Assembly (NCBI RefSeq): GCF_016278775.1
Contig: NZ_JADQBF010000070.1
Span: 19,123-83,122 of the forward strand
DNA length: 64,000 nucleotides
Source of the DNA: Demequina sp.
Lineage (GTDB): Bacteria; Actinomycetota; Actinomycetes; Actinomycetales; Demequinaceae
Reading direction: 5' to 3'
Positions 10,573-20,912 of the stretch are shown here, one piece after another (within the stretch, counting starts at the first letter, position 1; each line of letters begins with the position of its first letter). The notes under the pieces are model-generated. The model saw only the letters and a list, made by a program, of their open reading frames with translations. It was not told where the DNA came from and did no database searches. Made by a program: the position numbers and the translations under genes.

Positions 10573-10637
10573 GGCCCTTGGCAGACGGAGTAGAGGGTGC
10601 GGAAATCCTGCCCGGTTCCCCTAGAGTTGATCTCGCC

Positions 10638-11396
10638 ATGAGCAGCCAACCTGCCTCCCTCTCCCGCGCCGCGGCCGCGCTGCGTGTCGCGATGTCCCTC
10701 CTCATCGTCGGCGCGTTGATCGCCACGCTCACGGACCGCTCCGGCCTGGTGCCGTCCAACTACGTGGACCTGCTCAGCTACTACACCCTGCAGACCAATG
10801 TGGCTGCGCTCGTGGTGTGGACGGCCGTGACGCTGGCCGCGCGCGGGCTCACGCATCCACCACGGTGGCTGGAGATCGGGCGCGCGTTTGTTGCCGCCAA
10901 CCTGGTGCTGATCGCGGGCGTCTACTGGATCCAGGTGGCTCCGCTGGGGCTTGAGCACGGCCCGCAACTTGTGGCCGTTATGATCGTCTCGCACATCATC
11001 ACTCCTGTGTACGTGGTCCTCGAGCACCTGCTCGTGGGCACCCGCTCGCCGGTTCCCGCAAGACTGCTGCCCTGGTTAGTGGCCTACCCCGCGCTGTGGT
11101 CTTGCGTCGCGGTGGCGCGCGTATGGTCGGGGGGCTGGGTGCCGTACGAGTACCTGGAACCGGCTCGCGGCTTCAGCGCCGTCGCCTTGACCGTAGCGGT
11201 GCAGGGTGTGGCGCTCACCGGGCTCACGTGGGCCGCCATGCGGGCACGCCGGTGGCGACGAATTGCGGACCCTGCCTACTCGGAGGACACCTCGCCCACG
11301 TCGATCGACTCCTTGCGCAACGACGCCTCCCAGCGGCCCTTCTCCCTAGCGGCCAGCACGGACATCACACCCCAGAGCCCCAGGTCGTCGATGTAG
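10638..11396 (+). CDS. Pr6Pr-like integral membrane protein
   Basis: Multi-TM protein with YVDLLSYYTLQTN...; ATG 10638. Confidence 0.7.
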   Translation: MSSQPASLSRAAAALRVAMSLLIVGALIATLTDRSGLVPSNYVDLLSYYTLQTNVAALVVWTAVTLAARGLTHPPRWLEIGRAFVAANLVLIAGVYWIQVAPLGLEHGPQLVAVMIVSHIITPVYVVLEHLLVGTRSPVPARLLPWLVAYPALWSCVAVARVWSGGWVPYEYLEPARGFSAVALTVAVQGVALTGLTWAAMRARRWRRIADPAYSEDTSPTSIDSLRNDASQRPFSLAASTDITPQSPRSSM

Positions 11397-11542
11397 CCGA
11401 TGAACGGCAGAAACAGTTCGGGAACCACGTCTATGGGTGAGATCACGTAGACAAGGGTTCCGATCGCGGCAAACCACGAGAGCGGCGACAGCTTCCAGTT
11501 GCCCTTCAGGATCGCCTTGAAGAACTTCATCCACATGCGCAT
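11276..11542 (-). CDS. YkvA/DUF1232 family protein
   Basis: LSPLSWFAAIGTLVYVISPIDVVPELFLPFIGYIDDLGLWG, a DUF1232 signature. Confidence 0.88.
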   Translation of the reverse strand: MRMWMKFFKAILKGNWKLSPLSWFAAIGTLVYVISPIDVVPELFLPFIGYIDDLGLWGVMSVLAAREKGRWEASLRKESIDVGEVSSE

Positions 11543-11597
11543 CGGGAGATCCTCTCATTCAATTCAGAATAGGAGAAGCGTATGTCCGCAGTGCGGG

Positions 11598-13001
11598 CTA
11601 CGCCGAGTCCGCAACATCCTCCGCAGGAAGTTCCGCCTCGGCCATGGCGACTGGATCAAGCCAGAGGCCATCAACGACGTCCTGCAGCCTCTGCTCTCCC
11701 GTTCCGGCTTCCACGTAGTACTCGCCTTGGTGTCTCCACCCAAGCACGTCGAAGATGTCGACCACAATGAGGTCGAAGCGTCCGTCCGGCTCTGCGGGTC
11801 GCAGTTCGACCGTGGCGTATCGCGCGCCTCGCATTGAGAGACGGCCTCCTTTGGCACCGTCGGCCCAGAAGTACTCGTCTGGGAGTTCCGCATCGAGGAT
11901 GGCCTGTTCGACGCCGCTCACGTAGGGGTCGTCCTCAGCAGGATCGACGCGGGTCACCAGGTAGGAAGCGTCATCTGGGGTTTCGCCCGAGCCCCGGTAG
12001 TACGCCGGCACTGCATGGGGCAAGTCCGCATCATCGATGCGGATGCCGCGTTCCGCCGCCTCCTCCATATCGGATTCGGTGGACCATCCTTCGAACACGG
12101 GGAACCGCACGCCGTGGCCATCCCTGATCACCGCGCCCTCCCATGGAGAGGTCCGCTCCACGACCGGCAAGCCCTTCCACCCGCCCTCGACGTATATGCC
12201 CACGCGCGCATGGCCGTTGAAATTGAGGCCCGAGATGCCCGGACGACCGTCCATGCGGTAGCCGATGCTGATGGTGTAGCGCGTGGAGACTCTCTCCCAT
12301 GCTTGCTCGCCTGTGGACCTCGCAACCGGGCGAGCGTAGGTGGCACGGAAGGTGTAACTCGGACCAGGGAACGCCCCCGTCTCGTAGTCGACCCGAGTAA
12401 GGGACAACTCGCGGATGCGTGCGCGAGGCTCGTCCTCGCTATAGGGGGCGGGCTGATATCCCGCCGTCTGACGCCATTCGAGTCGATCATCGTCGACCAA
12501 CACAAAGTCGCCCCGGTCGGCTCCCGCCGCGAAGTAGTCACGGAACGGTTCCACCTGGAGAAGATGGCCGTCCGCAAGATCCCAGAATGCCTCCTGTGCC
12601 GCAGGGGAATCGTCAAAGACCAGCGGCGAGTCGATGACCACCGAGACGAGGAAGTCGAGGGCGGCGCGTGCATGGACCTTGAGCGCATCCTCTCGGAGCG
12701 ACTCACGGGCCGACGTGGAAACGATCGCATCTTCTAGATCGATGACCAACCAGGGGTCGCTCGCCGACATGTGTGCGTAGGTCCCGTATTGATCGCTCCC
12801 CGTGCCAGAGACGCCGACGCCGTAGTAGGCGCCGAGGTCCAGCGGCTCCGTGGGTTGAAGCAGCGGTGTGTGCTCCCGTGGAGGGGCATTGCGGGCCTGA
12901 GAAGGAGCGGGCTCGTCGACGTCCGCGCCCGAACATGCCGCAGCACACGCCACCACCGTGATCAAGGCCGTCACTCGCATCAAAGATGTCATGACCAGCA
13001 C
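11598..13001 (-). CDS. Putative lipoprotein of unknown function
   Basis: Lipobox-like N-terminus (VVACAAACSG); long ORF; no family recognised. Confidence 0.75.
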   Translation of the reverse strand: MLVMTSLMRVTALITVVACAAACSGADVDEPAPSQARNAPPREHTPLLQPTEPLDLGAYYGVGVSGTGSDQYGTYAHMSASDPWLVIDLEDAIVSTSARESLREDALKVHARAALDFLVSVVIDSPLVFDDSPAAQEAFWDLADGHLLQVEPFRDYFAAGADRGDFVLVDDDRLEWRQTAGYQPAPYSEDEPRARIRELSLTRVDYETGAFPGPSYTFRATYARPVARSTGEQAWERVSTRYTISIGYRMDGRPGISGLNFNGHARVGIYVEGGWKGLPVVERTSPWEGAVIRDGHGVRFPVFEGWSTESDMEEAAERGIRIDDADLPHAVPAYYRGSGETPDDASYLVTRVDPAEDDPYVSGVEQAILDAELPDEYFWADGAKGGRLSMRGARYATVELRPAEPDGRFDLIVVDIFDVLGWRHQGEYYVEAGTGEQRLQDVVDGLWLDPVAMAEAELPAEDVADSA

Positions 13002-13064
13002 TCAAGCAGGAAAGGACCGGCCCTCGTCGAGTGCGAGCCGATTTCTGTGGATAACCTCGAGGAG

Positions 13065-13553
13065 CTACACGACCTCGCGCAAGTGGCCGGAGTGCACGTC
13101 GAACACAAAGCCTCGTACCTGGCTCGTGTCCACCAGGAAGGGGCACCGCTGCAGGCGGGCCATCGACTGACGCAGGTCCGCGTCAAGGTCCTTGAAAGAC
13201 TCGGGGCTCCAGGTGGGCTTGAGCCCCGTCTCGTCGAGCAACTCGTTGCGCAGCTCGTCGTCCGTGAAGGTGAGCGCGCCGCAGTCGGTGTGGTGAATGA
13301 GGATGATCTCGCGCGTGCCCAGCTTGCGCTGCGAGATGGTGAGCGACCGGATCACATCGTCTGTGACCACGCCGCCAGCGTTCCTGATCACGTGGGCGTC
13401 GCCGATGTCCAGGCCCAGCATCGCGAACGTGTCGAGCCTGGAGTCCATGCACGCCACCACGGCAAGCTGTCGCTGCGGAGCGAGAGGACGGTCGGGGATG
13501 TACTCGGCGGCGTACGCCGTGTTGTGCTCAAGGAGCTCGTCGGTGATACCCAT
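13065..13553 (-). CDS. Beta-class carbonic anhydrase
   Basis: VVACMDSRLD, HVIRNAGG, HHTDCGAL zinc/active-site motifs; start MGITDELL inside the listed ORF. Confidence 0.92.
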   Translation of the reverse strand: MGITDELLEHNTAYAAEYIPDRPLAPQRQLAVVACMDSRLDTFAMLGLDIGDAHVIRNAGGVVTDDVIRSLTISQRKLGTREIILIHHTDCGALTFTDDELRNELLDETGLKPTWSPESFKDLDADLRQSMARLQRCPFLVDTSQVRGFVFDVHSGHLREVV

Positions 13554-13627
13554 GGGCCATACGGTAACCCGTGGGTGTCGGAATATGGTGGTGCCGGGCA
13601 CACGTTGCCACACTCAAGGAGGCCACC

Positions 13628-14410
13628 ATGGCACGCATCTTCATCACCGGCTCCACCCGCGGCATCGGAGCGGAGACCGCCAGGCAACTGATCGACCTTG
13701 GTCACGAGGTGGTGGTCCACGCCCGCAACACCGACCGCGAGCAGGAAGCTCTGTCTCGATTCCCTGACGCCCACGGCATCGTGGTCGGCGAGCTGGATAG
13801 CCTTGCCTCCACCACCGCCCTGGCGACCCAGGCGAGCGCGCTCGGCCCGTACGACGTGATCATCCACAACGCGGGCGTCGGCGGGGGCGTCCCCGCGAGG
13901 GCCCTAACGGACGACAGATTCGAACGCATCTTCCACACCAACGTGATCGCTCCCTACATGCTGACGGCGCTCATGGAGCTGCCGCACCGCATCGTCTACC
14001 TCACCTCGGGACTCGAAGCCAACGGCACGTGGATCCCTACGGACCTGCAGTGGAACGACCGCACGTGGGACGGCATGCAGGCATACGCGGACTCCAAACT
14101 GCACGACCTGATGCTGGCCCTAGAGGTCGCGACGCGCTACCCCGACGTGATTTCGAACGCCGTCGACCCTGGCTGGATCAAGACGGACATGGGTGGTCCC
14201 CAAGCCCCGGACCCCGTGGGACTGGGCGCGGAGACCCAGGTGTGGCTCGCGACGTCGGGCGCCGCGGAGGCCACCGCGTCCGGCCGCTACGTCAAGCGCC
14301 GTGAAGAACTTGCGCCCAACCCCATCGCGCTCGACTCGCCATCCCGCACCGCGCTGATCGACGAACTCGAGCGGCTGTCCGGTGTGACCCTTCCCTCGCG
14401 CGAGCAGTAG
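13628..14410 (+). CDS. SDR family NAD(P)-dependent oxidoreductase
   Basis: TGSTRGIG and YADSKLH motifs; ATG 13628. Confidence 0.92.
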   Translation: MARIFITGSTRGIGAETARQLIDLGHEVVVHARNTDREQEALSRFPDAHGIVVGELDSLASTTALATQASALGPYDVIIHNAGVGGGVPARALTDDRFERIFHTNVIAPYMLTALMELPHRIVYLTSGLEANGTWIPTDLQWNDRTWDGMQAYADSKLHDLMLALEVATRYPDVISNAVDPGWIKTDMGGPQAPDPVGLGAETQVWLATSGAAEATASGRYVKRREELAPNPIALDSPSRTALIDELERLSGVTLPSREQ

Positions 14411-14421
14411 CCCAGACGTGA

Positions 14422-14468
14422 CGATGCCCCACCGAACCGCACGCTAGAAACGGTCCTGCGGGGCATCG
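14422..14468. terminator. Hairpin between convergent genes
   Basis: CGATGCCCC(ACCG)...(CGGT)...GGGGCATCG inverted repeat. Confidence 0.55.
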
Positions 14469-14515
14469 CCCCCTGGCTCACCACGGGAGAGGTGTGCCAG
14501 GTCGGAGGGGTCCTG

Positions 14516-15694
14516 CTATTTGGTACCTGCGCGACGCTTGTTGTACACGTCGAATGCCACGGCGAGCAGCAGCACCAGGCCCTTGACCATCTGCTGCTCG
14601 GGAAGTCCGAGGCCCATCAGCGACATGCCGTTGGACAGCACGGCCATGATGAGACCACCAACCATGGCTCCCGTCACTCGCCCCACACCACCGGTCACGG
14701 CGGCGCCACCAATGAACGATGCCGCAATCGCGTCGAGCTCGAAGAGGTTACCTGCGCCGGGTTGCGCCGAGTTGGTGCGGGCCGAGTACAGCACGCCCGC
14801 GACACCGGCCAGGAAGCCCATGTTGAGCAGGATGCCGAAGTTGACCCACTTGACCTTGACGCCTGACAGCGTCGCCGCGGTGAGGTTGCCGCCGATCGCG
14901 TAGACGTGGCGGCCAAATACGGTGCGCGTCGTGATGATGGTGTACGCCATGATCAGCACGCCCAGGATGATGAGCACGTAGGGCAGGCCACGGTCTTGCG
15001 CGAGTTGCCAGGCGAACGCCATCACCACGACGCCTACGACCACGATCTTGAGAATGAACAGGATGATCGACTCGACGCTCTGGTTGTACGCGATACGCGC
15101 CTGACGACTGCGCCAGGTGCCCACGGCGTAACCCACGACTGCGAAGGCAAAGATCAGCACCGTGAAGAGGTCGTACCCGTCGCCGCCAAGCCATCCGTTC
15201 GCGAAGCCGTTGCCGATTTCTTGATACTGCTTGGGGAACGGCGAAAGTGAGATGGATCCGAGCACGTACCAGGTGGCACCGCGGAACAGCAGCATGCCTG
15301 CCAGCGTCGTGATGAACGCGGGGATTCCGACGAAGGCCACCCAGAACCCTTGCCACGCTCCTGCCGCGATGCCCACGCCGATGGCGGCGAGCACTCCCAC
15401 CCACCACGGCATGCCTTCCTTGATCACCAGGATGCCGGAGACGGCGCCAGCGAATGCGGCGACGGAGCCTACCGACAGGTCGATGTGCCCGCCGATGATG
15501 ACGATCACCATGCCGATGGCGAGCACCAGGATGTACGAGTACTGGAGCACGATGTTCGTCAGGTTGCCAGGGCTCAGCAGCGTGCCGTCTGTCAACTGCG
15601 TGAACAGCAGCACGATCGCGACGAAGGCGATGAAGATGCCGCTCTGGCGCAGGTTGCGCAGGATGAGGTCTCTGTAGTGGTGCGTGCCGGTCAT
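14516..15694 (-). CDS. mmsB: Multiple-monosaccharide ABC transporter permease (MmsB/XylH-like)
   Basis: [14 protein letters not shown] and [10 protein letters not shown] motifs; start [10 protein letters not shown] at 15694. Confidence 0.88.
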   Translation of the reverse strand: MTGTHHYRDLILRNLRQSGIFIAFVAIVLLFTQLTDGTLLSPGNLTNIVLQYSYILVLAIGMVIVIIGGHIDLSVGSVAAFAGAVSGILVIKEGMPWWVGVLAAIGVGIAAGAWQGFWVAFVGIPAFITTLAGMLLFRGATWYVLGSISLSPFPKQYQEIGNGFANGWLGGDGYDLFTVLIFAFAVVGYAVGTWRSRQARIAYNQSVESIILFILKIVVVGVVVMAFAWQLAQDRGLPYVLIILGVLIMAYTIITTRTVFGRHVYAIGGNLTAATLSGVKVKWVNFGILLNMGFLAGVAGVLYSARTNSAQPGAGNLFELDAIAASFIGGAAVTGGVGRVTGAMVGGLIMAVLSNGMSLMGLGLPEQQMVKGLVLLLAVAFDVYNKRRAGTK

Positions 15695-17262
15695 GACTGC
15701 GCCTGTTCCATTTCCTCGGCGCCTCCATTGGCGGCCGAACGTTCTTGGGTCATCAATTTCATCAAGCCCTCTTGAGTTGCGTCGGCGACATCGACGACGC
15801 CGGTGATCCTGCCGAAGGCGAGCGCGTAGATCCGGTCGCACGTGCCCAGCAGTTCTGGCAGTTCCGAAGAGATCACGAGGACGGCCTTGCCCTCCGCCGC
15901 GAGCCGATTGACGATCGTGAAAATCTCGTACTTGGCGCCCACGTCGATGCCCCGAGTGGGCTCGTCGAGGATGACCACGTCAGCGTCGGTGTAGATCCAC
16001 TTGGACAACACGACCTTCTGCTGGTTTCCTCCGGACAGGTTGTTGACCGTCTGCATGACCGTAGGGGTCTTGATGTTCATCGACTGGCGATATTCCTCGG
16101 CGACCTTGAGCTCTTCATTCCCGTTGACCCAGCCGTTGCGGGTCAGCTTGAAGAGTGCGGCAGCCGAGATGTTGCGGCGCACGTTGTCGATGAGGTTGAG
16201 GCCATACTTCTTGCGGTCCTCCGTGACGTAGGCGATGCCCGCGCTGATCGCGTCGGACACGGTGCGCAGGTGCAACTCCTTGCCGTCTTTGAGGATGGTG
16301 CCGGAGTGAGCCCGCCCATAGGAACGGCCAAAGAGGCTCATCGCAAGTTCGGTGCGACCGGCGCCCATGAGGCCAGCCAGTCCGACCACTTCTCCTGCGC
16401 GTATGAAGAACGAGGCATCCTCGATGATGACGCGGTCCTGCTGAGTCGGGTGGTACACGGTCCAGTCCTTGACGCGGAACACCTCTTCTCCGATGTGAGG
16501 CTCGTGCGCCGGGTAGCGGTGTTCAAGGTCCCGACCCACCATGCCGCGAATCATGCGGTCTTGGTCAACGTCGGCCTCAGACATATCCAACTGTTCGATG
16601 GTCTTGCCGTCGCGAATAACCGTGGTGGTGTCGGCGACGGACTCGATCTCGTTGAGCTTGTGCGAAATCATGATCGACGTGATGCCGCGCTTCTTGAGGG
16701 AGCGCAGCAGGTCGAGAAGGTGAGCGGAGTCGACGTCGTTGAGCGCTGCGGTGGGCTCGTCAAGGATGAGGAGCTTCACCTCCTTCGAGAGCGCCTTGGC
16801 GATCTCGATGAGCTGCTGCTTGCCGACGCCGAGCTGACTGACGGGAGTCAAGGGGTTCTCGTGCAAGCCCACCTGGTTCATGAGGTCGGTGGCCTCATGA
16901 TTCGCACGGTTCCAGTTGATGAGCCCTGTGCGTCCGCGGCGTTCGTTGCCGAGGAAGATGTTCTCGGCCACCGTGAGGTGGGGAACAAGGGCAAGCTCTT
17001 GGTGAATGATGACGATGCCGGCGCGCTCTGACTCGTTGATCGAGTGGAAGCGCGCCACTTCGCCTTCGAAGACGATGTCTCCGTCGTACGTGCCGTAGGG
17101 GTAGACGCCCGACAGCACCTTCATGAGCGTGGACTTCCCTGCACCGTTCTCCCCGCAGATGGCGTGAATCTCGCCTTCCTCGACGGTCAGGGTCACGTCT
17201 TCCAGCGCCTTGACGCCGGGAAACTCCTTGGTGATGCCTTGCATCTGAAGGATGGTGGACAC
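15691..17262 (-). CDS. mmsA: Multiple-monosaccharide ABC transporter ATP-binding protein (two ABC domains)
   Basis: [16 protein letters not shown], two signature/Walker B regions ([36 protein letters not shown]); GTG start 17262. Confidence 0.9.
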   Translation of the reverse strand: MSTILQMQGITKEFPGVKALEDVTLTVEEGEIHAICGENGAGKSTLMKVLSGVYPYGTYDGDIVFEGEVARFHSINESERAGIVIIHQELALVPHLTVAENIFLGNERRGRTGLINWNRANHEATDLMNQVGLHENPLTPVSQLGVGKQQLIEIAKALSKEVKLLILDEPTAALNDVDSAHLLDLLRSLKKRGITSIMISHKLNEIESVADTTTVIRDGKTIEQLDMSEADVDQDRMIRGMVGRDLEHRYPAHEPHIGEEVFRVKDWTVYHPTQQDRVIIEDASFFIRAGEVVGLAGLMGAGRTELAMSLFGRSYGRAHSGTILKDGKELHLRTVSDAISAGIAYVTEDRKKYGLNLIDNVRRNISAAALFKLTRNGWVNGNEELKVAEEYRQSMNIKTPTVMQTVNNLSGGNQQKVVLSKWIYTDADVVILDEPTRGIDVGAKYEIFTIVNRLAAEGKAVLVISSELPELLGTCDRIYALAFGRITGVVDVADATQEGLMKLMTQERSAANGGAEEMEQAQS

Positions 17263-17312
17263 GCGCCTACCTCCGTTGGTGGCTTCGTGGGGGGGGTGGG
17301 GGCCGACTCCCA

Positions 17313-17345
17313 CGTGGTGCCGGGCGGGTTGCGCCCGGCACCACG
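17313..17345 (-). other. Intercistronic GC-rich hairpin between chvE and mmsA
   Basis: Perfect 14-bp stem CGTGGTGCCGGGCG/CGCCCGGCACCACG, 5-nt loop. Confidence 0.85.
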
Positions 17346-17369
17346 ATGGGTTCGGCAGGGAGTGACTAC

Positions 17370-18530
17370 TTACTCGGCGACGCCGGAAGCGACCTCTTCG
17401 GCCGACCAGTATCCGGAGTCAACCAGCAGCGACTGGATGTTGTCTGCGTAGACAATGTCCGACTCGAGCAGGTACGAGGGAACGATCTTGACGCCGTTCT
17501 CGTAGGTCTCGGTGTCGTTCGCCGTGGGCTCTCCACCGGTGAGGAACTCCTCGGTGGCGGTGACTGCCTGAGCAGCCAGCTTGCGCGTGTCCTTGAAGAT
17601 GGTCGCGAACTGCACGTCATCTGCAATGAGCTTCACGGAGGCGATCTCAGCGTCCTGGCCGGTGACAACGGGGAAGCCGTCGGCAACGGTGGCAGGGTAG
17701 CCAGCGTTCTGCAGCGCGGTGATGATGCCGCGCGACAGGCCGTCGTAGGGCGACAGCACGCCGTCGACCTGGAGGTCGCCGGAGTAGTTGGCCGTCAACA
17801 GGTCCTCCATGCGACGCTGGGCAGTTTCCTGCTGCCAGCGAAGAATGGCCGCCTGCTCGATGTCGAGCTGACCGGACGGGACCACGAGGGTTCCGTCGTC
17901 GAGGTAGGGCTGAAGGACATCCATCGCGCCGTTGAAGAAGAAGAACGCGTTGTTGTCATCGAGCGAACCCGCGAACAACTCGACGTTGAACGGGCCGGTG
18001 GCGTCGCCCTCGGAACCGTCCTGGTTGAGGATGCCCAGGCCGACGAGCAGCGAAGTAGCCTGCTGGACGCCCACCTGGAAGTTGTCGAACGTCACGTAGA
18101 AGTCAACGTTGGCGCTCTCGCGGATCAGGCGGTCATACGCGATGACCTTGATTCCCTTGTCAGCGGCGTTCTGCAACTGAGCGGACAGCGCGGTGCCATC
18201 GATGGCGGCGATGATCAGCACGTCTGCGCCGTTCGTGATCATCTGGTCGATCTGCTGGGTCTGGGTCGGGATGTCGTCGTTGGCGAACTGCAGGTCAACC
18301 TCGTAGCCGAGTTCCTGAAGTCCGCTCTCAACGGCAGCGCCGTCCGCGATCCAGCGCTCGGACGTCTGCGTGGGCATTGCCACGCCAATCCGGACGTCTT
18401 CTGCAACGGGGGCCGACGTGTCGTCGGTGGCGTCACTTGTTGTGGTACCGGCACCTTCACCGGAGCAAGCTGCAAGTCCTAGAGCTAGGACTGTTGCAGC
18501 CGCGGCACCCATAAGCCGCTTGGCGTTCAT
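17370..18530 (-). CDS. chvE: Sugar ABC transporter substrate-binding lipoprotein (ChvE/XylF-like)
   Basis: Lipobox [22 protein letters not shown] and [17 protein letters not shown]-type periplasmic sugar-binding fold. Confidence 0.88.
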   Translation of the reverse strand: MNAKRLMGAAAATVLALGLAACSGEGAGTTTSDATDDTSAPVAEDVRIGVAMPTQTSERWIADGAAVESGLQELGYEVDLQFANDDIPTQTQQIDQMITNGADVLIIAAIDGTALSAQLQNAADKGIKVIAYDRLIRESANVDFYVTFDNFQVGVQQATSLLVGLGILNQDGSEGDATGPFNVELFAGSLDDNNAFFFFNGAMDVLQPYLDDGTLVVPSGQLDIEQAAILRWQQETAQRRMEDLLTANYSGDLQVDGVLSPYDGLSRGIITALQNAGYPATVADGFPVVTGQDAEIASVKLIADDVQFATIFKDTRKLAAQAVTATEEFLTGGEPTANDTETYENGVKIVPSYLLESDIVYADNIQSLLVDSGYWSAEEVASGVAE

Positions 18531-18578
18531 ATCTCCTCCTCGAGATAGCCCGCCCCTGTCAGGAGCGGTCGTACAGTC

Positions 18579-18608
18579 AGTATGTTCACGTTAACATTTC
18601 GATGTCAA
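18579..18608 (-). promoter_or_regulatory. Predicted chvE promoter with embedded AraR-like operator (18582-18597)
   Basis: Minus strand TTGACA-18 nt-CATACT; ATGTTCACGTTAACAT palindrome overlaps spacer and -10. Confidence 0.65.
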
Positions 18609-18684
18609 ACCACAATTGGTCACGATCCGGTTACAACACGAACCGGTTCGAACTTCGACGCGGTTTCGACACCAAAACGTGATC

Positions 18685-20202
18685 TCAGCGGCGTCCGGGC
18701 GAGCCGAAGTACGCCGCGTTGAAGCGCATCGACCGCTCGATGCCCGAAACCGTGGCTGCGTCGTCGATCACCACGAGCTCGACCCCCATGATGCGGGCGA
18801 AGTCCTCGATGACCTGTAGCGAGAGCTGATTCGACATGGCGGTGTGGTGAGCGGCTCCCGCCATCATCCACGCCGTCGCGGCGGTCTTGAAGTCGGGCTT
18901 GCTGCGCCACACGGCGCGGCCCACCGGGAGGTTCGGCATGGGCTGAGGAAGGTCGACGTTCTCGACGTCCGCGACCACCAGCCGGAAGCGATCCCTCATG
19001 TCGGACAGCGCCACCACTACCGCTGGCCCCGCGTCGGCCGTGAACACCAAGCGGACGGGGTCCTCCTTGCCGCCAATTCCAAGGGGATGCACCTCAAGGC
19101 GCGCCTTCGCAGAACTCAGAGCAGGGCTCACCTCGAGCATGTGGGCGCCGAGCGTCAGTTCCTTGCCCTCGACCAAGTGATAGGTGTAGTCCTCCATGAG
19201 GCTCGCACCACCCGGACGGCCAGCGCCCATCACGTTCGCGATGCGCACCAGCATGGCCGTCTTCCAGTCGCCCTCTGCCCCAAAGCCGTAGCCGTCCGCC
19301 ATCAGGCGCTGAACGGCCAGGCCCGGCAGTTGCTTGAGCTCGCCCAGGTCCTCGAAGGTGTCGGTGAAGGCAGTGAATCCGCCCTCTTCAAGGAAGGCAC
19401 GCAGGCCGACCTCGATGGCGGCGCCGTCACGAAGCGACTGGTGGCGCGGCGCCCCAGGGAGCAACTCGTCCGCCACGTCGTATAGGTCGATGTACTCGGC
19501 AATCAACGCGTCTACCTGGGCATCGGTCGCGGCGTTCACGCGCTCCACCAGTTCGTTGACGCCCCACGTGTTGATCTGGGCCCCAAATACGGCCTCTGCC
19601 TCTGTCTTGTCGCCCTCAGTGACAGCCACAAACCGCATGTTGTCGCCAAAGCGGGCCACCTTCATCGACCGCGCGGCCTGAGCACCGGCCGCTGCACGCG
19701 TCCAGTCGCCGACCCTCTCTTGCACCGACGCGTGCGAGGCATGGCCCACCACGGTCGTGCGCGGCACGCCAAGGCGCGACTCGATGTAGGCGTACTCCCT
19801 ATCACCGTGCGCGGCCTGGTTGAGGTTCATGAAGTCCATGTCAATGGTGTCCCATGGCAACTCCACGTTCGCCTGCGTGTGCAGGTGCAGAAGCGGCTTG
19901 GTGAGCGCCTGCAGGCCAGAGATCCACATCTTGGCTGGGCTGAAGGTATGCATCCAGGTGATGACGCCGATGACGTTCGGCGCGGCGTTGGCCTCGAGCA
20001 TCGTCGCGTGAATCTGCTCCCGGGAGATCTGCACCGGCTTCCACGCCACCTTGACGGGAACGGCATCAGAGTTCTGCAGGTGTGCGGCGACACCCTGAGA
20101 CTGCTCGGCCACCTGCGCCAAGACCTCGTCGCCGTACAGCGTCTGGCTGCCGGTCAGGAACCACACCTCGTATTCGGCGAGATTGGGAACGATGCTGGTC
20201 AT
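18685..20202 (-). CDS. araA: L-arabinose isomerase
   Basis: [40 protein letters not shown]. Confidence 0.97.
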   Translation of the reverse strand: MTSIVPNLAEYEVWFLTGSQTLYGDEVLAQVAEQSQGVAAHLQNSDAVPVKVAWKPVQISREQIHATMLEANAAPNVIGVITWMHTFSPAKMWISGLQALTKPLLHLHTQANVELPWDTIDMDFMNLNQAAHGDREYAYIESRLGVPRTTVVGHASHASVQERVGDWTRAAAGAQAARSMKVARFGDNMRFVAVTEGDKTEAEAVFGAQINTWGVNELVERVNAATDAQVDALIAEYIDLYDVADELLPGAPRHQSLRDGAAIEVGLRAFLEEGGFTAFTDTFEDLGELKQLPGLAVQRLMADGYGFGAEGDWKTAMLVRIANVMGAGRPGGASLMEDYTYHLVEGKELTLGAHMLEVSPALSSAKARLEVHPLGIGGKEDPVRLVFTADAGPAVVVALSDMRDRFRLVVADVENVDLPQPMPNLPVGRAVWRSKPDFKTAATAWMMAGAAHHTAMSNQLSLQVIEDFARIMGVELVVIDDAATVSGIERSMRFNAAYFGSPGRR

Positions 20203-20912
20203 GAGAGGCCTCCCTGCGGCTTCTGTCCGTAGACGTTTTGGTAGCGATCAAAGAGCGCGTCGATCTTGTCTTGAGGGATCGGCACCAGGTCGCCCCCCTG
20301 TTTTGCAATGTGGATGGTGCGCGCCACGTCCTCACACATGACGGCCGCCTTCACGGCGTCCTTGGCGTCCTTGCCAATGGTGAAAGGCCCGTGGTTGGCC
20401 ATGAGGACGGCCCGCGAGCGGTGTCCTGACAGGGTCTCCACGATGCCCCGGCCGATCGAGTCGTCGCCGATGATGGCGAAGGGTCCGACGGGGATCTCCC
20501 CGCCGAATTCATCCGCCATGCCGGTGATCACGCACGGGATCGGCTCGTGGCGAGCGGCCCACGCCGTGGCGTAGGTGGAGTGCGTATGCACCACCCCGCC
20601 CACGTGGGCCATGTGACGGTAGACGTAGGCGTGAGCGGCGGTGTCCGACGAGGGCGAGCGGTCGGAGCCAGCGGTGCCGGGAATGACGTTCCCCTCAAGG
20701 TCGCACACCACCATGTTGTCGGGCGCCAGATCCTCGTAGCCGACCCCAGAGGGCTTGATCACGAACAGGTCGTGCCCAGGAACGCGTCCAGAGACGTTTC
20801 CGCCAGTCCAGATCACCAGGTCGTAGCGCGGCAGCTCGGCGTGCAGATCGCTCACCTGCTGGCGAAGTCCGGCGACGGCCTCTTCAATGGCGCCGACGTC
20901 GTAGTCCGTCAC
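20199..20912 (-). CDS. araD: L-ribulose-5-phosphate 4-epimerase
   Basis: Class II aldolase/epimerase motifs ([42 protein letters not shown]); 4-bp overlap with araA. Confidence 0.95.
   Translation of the reverse strand: MTDYDVGAIEEAVAGLRQQVSDLHAELPRYDLVIWTGGNVSGRVPGHDLFVIKPSGVGYEDLAPDNMVVCDLEGNVIPGTAGSDRSPSSDTAAHAYVYRHMAHVGGVVHTHSTYATAWAARHEPIPCVITGMADEFGGEIPVGPFAIIGDDSIGRGIVETLSGHRSRAVLMANHGPFTIGKDAKDAVKAAVMCEDVARTIHIAKQGGDLVPIPQDKIDALFDRYQNVYGQKPQGGLS

Noticed and set aside
15745-17031. 428-aa plus-strand ORF opposite mmsA
   Set aside because: Antisense shadow of the ABC ATPase gene.
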